A stretch of 64,000 bases of DNA from NCBI GenBank assembly GCA_965656785.1, contig CBFHLY010000011.1, forward strand, positions 1-64,000, given 5' to 3'. The notes below the pieces were generated by a model. That model was not told the DNA's origin and did not search any database. It worked only from the letters and a program-made list of their open reading frames with translations. Made by a program: the position numbers and the translations under genes. Of this stretch, positions 59,020-64,000 are shown in pieces (the first letter of the stretch is position 1; every line of letters starts with the position of its first letter). The stretch comes from JALQTD01 sp965656785. GTDB taxonomy: Bacteria > Bacteroidota > Bacteroidia > Flavobacteriales_D > Sanyastnellaceae.

Positions 59020-61158
59020 ATGAGCCAGGAACGATTTCAATACGACAACGCGATTGTCAAGCTCTTCATCCGCGCCACCGTCATTTGGGGCATCACCGGC
59101 ATGTTGGTGGGCCTCACGGCCGCTAGCCAACTCGTGTGGCCGGAGTTGAACGCAAACCTCGCGTGGCTGACCTTCGGACGGATCCGTCCATTGCACACGA
59201 ACGCCGTCATCTTCGCCTTCGTCGGCAACGGCATCTTCGCCGGTGTCTACTACTCGTTGCAGCGTCTGCTGAAAACCCGCATGTGGTCCGATGCGCTGAG
59301 CCGCATCAACTTTTGGGGGTGGCAGCTCATCATTTTATCGGCGGTGGTTACGCTGCCGATGGGCTATACGAGTTCGAAGGAGTACGCGGAATTGGAATGG
59401 CCGATTGACATTGCCATTGCGCTGATTTGGGTGGTTTGGGGCGTGAACATGATGGCCACCATCTTGAATCGGCGGGAGCGACACCTTTATGTGGCGGTCT
59501 GGTTCTACATCGCCACGTTCGTGACGGTCGCCGTGCTGCACATTTTCAACTCCTTCGAGCTGCCCGTGAGTTTCATGAAGAGCTATTCGTGGTACGCCGG
59601 CGTCCAGGACGCGTTGGTGCAGTGGTGGTATGGGCACAACGCGGTGGCGTTCTTTTTGACCACGCCCTACCTCGGGCTCATGTACTACTTCATTCCGAAG
59701 GCCTCGGGCCGACCGGTGTATTCGTATCGGCTATCCATCATTCACTTTTGGGCGCTGATCTTCATCTACATCTGGGCGGGCCCGCACCACTTGTTGCACA
59801 CGTCTTTGCCGGATTGGGCCCAAAGCTTGGGCACGGTGTTCTCCATCATGCTCATTGCGCCGTCTTGGGGCGGGATGCTCAATGGCCTGTTGACCCTGCG
59901 GGGAGCGTGGGACAAAGTGCGCGAGGACCCGATCCTGAAGTTCATGGTGGTGGCGATTTCGGCCTATGGCATGTCCACGTTCGAAGGCCCGATGCTTTCG
60001 CTCAAGAGCGTGAACGCGATCAGCCACTTCACGGACTGGACCATCGCGCACGTGCACATCGGCGGACTCGGCTGGAACGGCATGTTGACCTTCGGCATGC
60101 TGTACTGGCTGGTGCCGAAGATGCACGGCACGACGTTGTACAGCAAGAAGGCGGCGAACTTCCACTTTTGGATCAGCACGCTCGGCATCCTGTTTTACGC
60201 GCTGCCGCTTTACTGGGCGGGCTTCACGCAGTACTTCATGTGGCAGGAATTCCGTCCGGAGGGCATGCTGAAGTACCCGAATTTCCTGGATACGGTGCTG
60301 CAGTTGTTGCCGATGTACACCATGCGGGTGGTCGGCGGAACGCTGTACTTGACGGGGGCGATTGTGATGGCTTGGAATTTGGCCAAAACCAGCCGCAAAG
60401 GTTCCTTCATCGCCAACGAAGATGCGGAAGCGCCGGCCCTCGAAACGGTGCGCGGCCGCTTGCCCGGCGAGTCGATTCACCGCTGGATCGAGCGCAAGCC
60501 GATGCCGCTGCTCGTGATGAGCCTCGTGGTGATTTTGATCGGGGGCTTGGTGGAGATTTTGCCCACGATCCTCGTCAAAAGCAACATCCCGACGATTGCG
60601 AGCGTGAAGCCATACACGCCGCTGGAACTTGAAGGACGTGACCTGTACATCCGCGAGGGCTGCAACAACTGCCACAGCCAAATGGTGCGGCCGTTCCGAC
60701 ACGAAACCGAGCGGTACGGGGAATACTCGAAGGCGGGGGAATTCGTCTACGACCACCCGTTCCTGTGGGGTTCGAAGCGGACTGGGCCGGACTTGCACCG
60801 CGAGGGCGGCCGGATGCCCGACTCGTGGCACTACCACCACATGTACGACCCGCGGAGCATGTCGCCGGGATCCATCATGCCGCGTTATCCGTGGCTGCTG
60901 ACCGACGACCTCGACGCCTCGAACCTCAGCGCGAAGATCGAAGCGATGCAAACGCTGGGCGTTCCGTATCCGGAAGGCTATGCAGATGGGCAGGCCCAGG
61001 CGGATTTGGAAGCCCAAGCCAACGCCATCGCCGCGAACCTCCTCGACGCCGACATCGAATGCGCGCCGCAGAAAGAAATCATCGCCCTCATCGCTTACCT
61101 CCAGCGCCTCGGAACCGACATCAACACCCCGGTCGCTGAAAACACCGTTGCACCATGA
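59020..61158 (+). CDS. ccoNO: cbb3 cytochrome c oxidase, fused subunits I and II
   Basis: A 712-residue fusion of CcoN (catalytic haem-copper subunit, about 1-480) and CcoO (membrane-anchored monohaem cytochrome c, about 500-712). CcoN has about 12 helices and the haem/CuB histidines in 'HTNAVIFAF', 'WWYGHNAVAFFLT', 'IWAGPHHLLHTSLP' and 'IAHVHIGGLGWNGM'. CcoO has one haem site C548-x2-C551-H552 in 'REGCNNCHSQMVRPFRHETERYGEYS' region and the methionine-bearing 'SPGSIMPRYPWL'. This fusion is common in Bacteroidota. Start ATG 59020. It serves respiration at low oxygen. Confidence 0.96.
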   Translation: MSQERFQYDNAIVKLFIRATVIWGITGMLVGLTAASQLVWPELNANLAWLTFGRIRPLHTNAVIFAFVGNGIFAGVYYSLQRLLKTRMWSDALSRINFWGWQLIILSAVVTLPMGYTSSKEYAELEWPIDIAIALIWVVWGVNMMATILNRRERHLYVAVWFYIATFVTVAVLHIFNSFELPVSFMKSYSWYAGVQDALVQWWYGHNAVAFFLTTPYLGLMYYFIPKASGRPVYSYRLSIIHFWALIFIYIWAGPHHLLHTSLPDWAQSLGTVFSIMLIAPSWGGMLNGLLTLRGAWDKVREDPILKFMVVAISAYGMSTFEGPMLSLKSVNAISHFTDWTIAHVHIGGLGWNGMLTFGMLYWLVPKMHGTTLYSKKAANFHFWISTLGILFYALPLYWAGFTQYFMWQEFRPEGMLKYPNFLDTVLQLLPMYTMRVVGGTLYLTGAIVMAWNLAKTSRKGSFIANEDAEAPALETVRGRLPGESIHRWIERKPMPLLVMSLVVILIGGLVEILPTILVKSNIPTIASVKPYTPLELEGRDLYIREGCNNCHSQMVRPFRHETERYGEYSKAGEFVYDHPFLWGSKRTGPDLHREGGRMPDSWHYHHMYDPRSMSPGSIMPRYPWLLTDDLDASNLSAKIEAMQTLGVPYPEGYADGQAQADLEAQANAIAANLLDADIECAPQKEIIALIAYLQRLGTDINTPVAENTVAP

Positions 61159-62396
61159 TGCGCTTCATCAAACACCACATGTCGAGCATGGACGGGATTG
61201 AGATTTGGCCCCTCATTTCGTTGCTCATTTTCTTCAGCTTCTTCGTGCTCTTGTTCGTTTACGTGATGCGGATGCGGAAGGGCTACATCGATGAAGTGTC
61301 GTCGCAGCCGTTGAACGACAGCAAGGGCACGAAGACCACGTTGCTGGTGGTGTTGCTGGGCAGCGCGCCGAACTTGTTTGCGCAAGAAGCGGCGCCGTTC
61401 GGCACGCATTACGGGCTGTCGGACGATGTGTGGATCGTGATGCTGGGGAGCACGGCGCTCCTGCTCACCGCGATGATCATCGGAGCGATGGGCATCTTCA
61501 AGAACCTCGTGGAGCACTTGGCCGAAGTGAAGGCGAAGCAGCAGGCGGCCATCTTCGCTTCGATGTTCGTGCTGACGGATTCGGCTTTTTGGGGGCTGGT
61601 GACCGCGAACCTGTTCCTGATGGGGTACTTGCTGCTGGTGATGCGTAACATCCGGTTGGTTTCGAAGGAGTTGAAGCCCCAAATCGAACCCGCGCCGCAA
61701 GCAGCAGCCGTCGCGGAAGAAGCCCGGGTGAAGCAGCCGTCGATTTGGGCGGTGATTTGGCAAAAGCTCAACGCGCACGAATCGTTGGAAAAGGAGCCGG
61801 ATTTGCTGCTTGACCACGCCTACGATGGCATCCAGGAACTCGACAACCGGCTGCCGCCGTGGTGGCTGTACGGGTTTTACGTTTCCATCGTGGCGGGGGT
61901 GATTTACCTGTTCAATTACCACATTTTCGGCTACGCGCCCTTGATGGATGAGGCGTACGAGATCGAGATGGCGGAAGCGGCGGCGGAGACGGAGGCGTAT
62001 TTGGCCAGCCTCGCCCTCAACGTGGACGAGCGCACGGTGGAATACGTGCTGGAGGAGTCGCGCCTCAACCAAGGCGCCGGGCTATTCGCCAAGCACTGCA
62101 AGGCCTGTCACGCGGCCGATGGCGGCGGGGGCGTGGGCCCGAATTTGACCGACAACTACTGGCTGCATGGAGGCCAAATCAACGACCTCTTCACGACCAT
62201 CAAGTACGGCGTCCCGGCGAAGGGCATGAAGTCCTGGAAAGCGGACCTAACGCCGACCGAGATCCAAAACGTGTCCACCTACATCCTGAGCCTGAACGGA
62301 ACCACTCCGCTCGCGCCGAAGGATCCGCAAGGCGACCTCGAAGAACCTGCCCAGCCGAAAGGCGCCGAAGCCGACGAGGCCACGGCTTCCCTCTGA
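61155..62396 (+). CDS. ccoP: cbb3 oxidase subunit III fused to CcoQ
   Basis: A 413-residue protein. The first ~55 residues ('MRFIKHHMSSMDGIEIWPLISLLIFFSFFVLLFVYV') are CcoQ-like: one helix and the 'DGIEIWPLISLLIFF' signature that in related bacteria begins a separate ccoQ gene. Further helices and a CcoP N-domain follow ('ELDNRLPPWWLYGFYVSIVAGVIYLF'). One cytochrome c domain has C315-x2-C318-H319 ('HCKACHAADGGGGVGPNLTDNYWLHGG'); only one haem, where proteobacterial CcoP has two. It overlaps ccoNO by ATGA. Confidence 0.93.
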   Translation: MMRFIKHHMSSMDGIEIWPLISLLIFFSFFVLLFVYVMRMRKGYIDEVSSQPLNDSKGTKTTLLVVLLGSAPNLFAQEAAPFGTHYGLSDDVWIVMLGSTALLLTAMIIGAMGIFKNLVEHLAEVKAKQQAAIFASMFVLTDSAFWGLVTANLFLMGYLLLVMRNIRLVSKELKPQIEPAPQAAAVAEEARVKQPSIWAVIWQKLNAHESLEKEPDLLLDHAYDGIQELDNRLPPWWLYGFYVSIVAGVIYLFNYHIFGYAPLMDEAYEIEMAEAAAETEAYLASLALNVDERTVEYVLEESRLNQGAGLFAKHCKACHAADGGGGVGPNLTDNYWLHGGQINDLFTTIKYGVPAKGMKSWKADLTPTEIQNVSTYILSLNGTTPLAPKDPQGDLEEPAQPKGAEADEATASL

Positions 62397-62399
62397 GCG

Positions 62400-63806
62400 A
62401 TGGCGAACAACTACCGAGATCGCATTGCGACCGTGGACGAAGCCGGTGGCCGGGTGTGGGTCTACCCGAAGTTCATCAACGGGGTCTTCCTGAAGCGGCG
62501 GCAGGTGGTGAGCTACCTGCTCATCGCGTTCCTCTTCGCGGGGCCGTGGATCCGCATCGGCAGCGAGCCGCTCCTGCAGCTCGACGTCATTCACCGGAAA
62601 TTCGTCATCCTCGGGCAAGTCTTCTGGCCGCAAGACAGTTTCCTCTTCGCCTTGTCAATGGTGACGGCGGTGGTGCTCATCATCGTGTTCACGGTGGTCT
62701 TCGGGCGGTTGTTCTGCGGCTGGGTGTGTCCCCAAACCGTGTTCCTCGAATTCATCTTCCGCCCCATCGAGCGGCTGATTGAGGGCGACCGCAACGCACG
62801 GATTCGGTTGGACAAGGGGCCTTGGAATGCGGAGAAAATCCGGAAAAAAGCGCTGAAGTGGGGCATTTACTTCGGCATTAGCTTCGCCATCGGCAACACG
62901 TTCCTCGCTTACATCATCGGGCGCGACGAACTCATCCGCATCCAAACCGACCCGCCCGCCGAACACATCGGCGGGTTGTTGGCGCTATTGGGCTTCACGG
63001 CGGTGTTCTTCTTCGTGTTTGCGCGGTTGCGGGAGCAGGTCTGCACGACGATTTGTCCTTATGGCCGGTTGCAGGGCGTGCTCGTGGACCGCGATACGGT
63101 GAACGTGACGTACGATTACGTGCGCGGCGAACCACGGGGGCACCGGAAACGCAACGCCTCGGGGGAGGAACTGGCGAAGCAGGGCGACTGCGTGGATTGC
63201 GGGCTGTGCGTGCAGGTCTGCCCCACCGGCATAGACATCCGCAACGGGGTGCAACTCGAGTGCGTGCATTGCACGGCGTGCATCGACGCCTGCGACAGCA
63301 TCATGGAGCAACTGGCGATGCCCGGAGGCCTCATCCGCTACGCGAGCGAGAACTCCATCGCCGAGAAGAAGCCGTTCGCGTTGACGGGACGGGCGAAGGC
63401 GTACATCGGGGTGCTGTTCGCGTTGTCCCTGGTGCTGTTTGGCCTCATCTTCTTCCGATCGAGCATCGAAATGAACGTCTACCGCACCTCCGGCACGCTG
63501 TATGAAGTGGACGACCAAGGGGTCATCAGCAACCTCTACCGGTTCACGCTGCTGAACAAATCGCACGACACGCTGCACGTCCAACTCGCTCCGGACGACG
63601 CGCGGTTCAGCCTGGAATTGGTAGGCGAGGCGGACCTGGTGGTGCCGGCGGCGGAAATGGTGGAAGGCGTCTTTTTCCTGCGCACGCCATTGGATGGACT
63701 GTCCGAGGATCGGGCCAAATTCCGCATCGTGCTCCGCGACGACGACCGCGTCATCGCCTCCACGAAAACCGAATTCCCGGGGCCCATCCCCGGCATGAAG
63801 CACTGA
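62400..63806 (+). CDS. ccoG: cbb3 oxidase accessory protein CcoG (FixG-like ferredoxin)
   Basis: A 468-residue membrane protein with polyferredoxin features. Several helices lie at ~35-55, 85-105, 155-175 and 195-215, and a fifth near 340. 'FCGWVCPQTVFLEFIFRPIE' and 'CTTICPYGRLQGVLVDRDT' come before two [4Fe-4S] motifs from about residue 264 ('CVDCGLCVQVCPTGIDI', 'CVHCTACIDACD'). The C-terminus is an Ig-like periplasmic domain. CcoG reduces copper(II) during cbb3 assembly in better-studied species. It starts three bases after ccoP. Confidence 0.95.
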   Translation: MANNYRDRIATVDEAGGRVWVYPKFINGVFLKRRQVVSYLLIAFLFAGPWIRIGSEPLLQLDVIHRKFVILGQVFWPQDSFLFALSMVTAVVLIIVFTVVFGRLFCGWVCPQTVFLEFIFRPIERLIEGDRNARIRLDKGPWNAEKIRKKALKWGIYFGISFAIGNTFLAYIIGRDELIRIQTDPPAEHIGGLLALLGFTAVFFFVFARLREQVCTTICPYGRLQGVLVDRDTVNVTYDYVRGEPRGHRKRNASGEELAKQGDCVDCGLCVQVCPTGIDIRNGVQLECVHCTACIDACDSIMEQLAMPGGLIRYASENSIAEKKPFALTGRAKAYIGVLFALSLVLFGLIFFRSSIEMNVYRTSGTLYEVDDQGVISNLYRFTLLNKSHDTLHVQLAPDDARFSLELVGEADLVVPAAEMVEGVFFLRTPLDGLSEDRAKFRIVLRDDDRVIASTKTEFPGPIPGMKH

Positions 63807-63808
63807 AC

Positions 63809-64000
63809 ATGAAAGGACGATTCAACTGGGGACACGGGATTGCGCTCGCGCTGACCGCATACGTCGGACTGATGATCTACATGGGCAAATGCGCGATGTC
63901 GATCGAGACGGATTTGGTCCGCGAAGATTACTACCAAGCGGAGCTCGCGCACGGCGATCGCATGGAGGCCGAAGCCCTCGGGCAGGCCTTCGGCACGCCG
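63809..64000 (+). CDS. fixH: FixH family protein (3' end outside window)
   Basis: The first 64 residues are visible: a short polar start, one membrane helix ('GIALALTAYVGLMIYMGKCAM'), then 'SIETDLVREDYYQAEL', the FixH signature. FixH/CcoH helps assemble cbb3 oxidase. It begins two bases after the ccoG stop and runs off the window end. Confidence 0.9.
   Translation, partial: MKGRFNWGHGIALALTAYVGLMIYMGKCAMSIETDLVREDYYQAELAHGDRMEAEALGQAFGTP

Overview
The window is GC-rich (around 60% by eye), densely packed DNA from a member of the Bacteroidota, most likely a high-GC relative of the Flavobacteriales. The evidence is: C-terminal type IX secretion (T9SS) sorting domains on several exported proteins; promoter -7 elements of the form TAnnTTTG or TAnnTTCG; a complete Bat (aerotolerance) operon; a fused cbb3 oxidase gene ccoNO; a fused E1 alpha/beta 2-oxoacid dehydrogenase; and the rpmG-DUF4295-ftsY-rimO cluster. 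I see no transposase, phage or CRISPR genes. It is a mostly chromosomal core region with several lineage-specific envelope loci.

Layout. 1-5.9 kb: the end of a DUF4476 protein, then the serine operon serC-serA-DUF1015-yggS, a small membrane protein and a secreted beta-propeller-like protein. 5.85-6.2 kb and 12.98-13.3 kb: two non-coding islands that share a short dispersed repeat. 6.2-13 kb: priA, bcp, recA (with a palindrome and direct repeats upstream), a TPR protein and a SulP transporter. 13.3-16.6 kb: translation operon thrS-infC-rpmI-rplT on the minus strand, with infC starting at a non-standard codon. 16.6-19.0 kb: a FISUMP/dockerin-like secreted protein, a 2OG-Fe(II) oxygenase, a hotdog protein and a MazG-like pyrophosphohydrolase. 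19.1-27.5 kb: the Bat operon (moxR, DUF58, a BatD/DUF4381-like protein, batA, batB, batC, batD, batE), largely joined by ATGA-type overlaps. 27.5-33.3 kb (minus strand): an ECF sigma factor, a membrane protein with an anti-sigma-like layout and beta-barrel-like C-terminus, a lipoprotein and an M36-type secreted metallopeptidase. 33.4-35.1 kb: an extremely Asp-rich secreted repeat protein and two tRNA genes. 35.1-42.5 kb (minus strand): secreted proteins, kdsA, a predicted outer-membrane protein plus lipoprotein pair, and a dapF-DUF4105 fusion. 42.6-48.7 kb: the 2-oxoacid dehydrogenase E1 fusion, a secreted protein, queE, rimO, ftsY, DUF4295 and rpmG. 48.8-55.8 kb: ftsK, a LolA-like protein, a LysM protein, guaA and maf. 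55.9-64 kb: a Usp-like protein and the cbb3 oxidase cluster ccoI-ccoS-ccoNO-ccoQP-ccoG-fixH, cut by the window end.

The main themes are housekeeping (replication restart, recombination, translation, chromosome segregation, purine and serine synthesis), envelope biology (lipoproteins, T9SS cargo, LPS KDO synthesis, Bat complex) and microaerobic respiration. The signals I rate highest are: the strongly over-represented octamer ATTTGGCC on both strands; the DapF-DUF4105 fusion that would place a cytoplasmic enzyme and a periplasmic enzyme on one chain; the sigma/trans-envelope/lipoprotein/protease locus; the dispersed intergenic repeat; and tandem FNR/CRP-like half-site pairs ahead of the oxidase genes.
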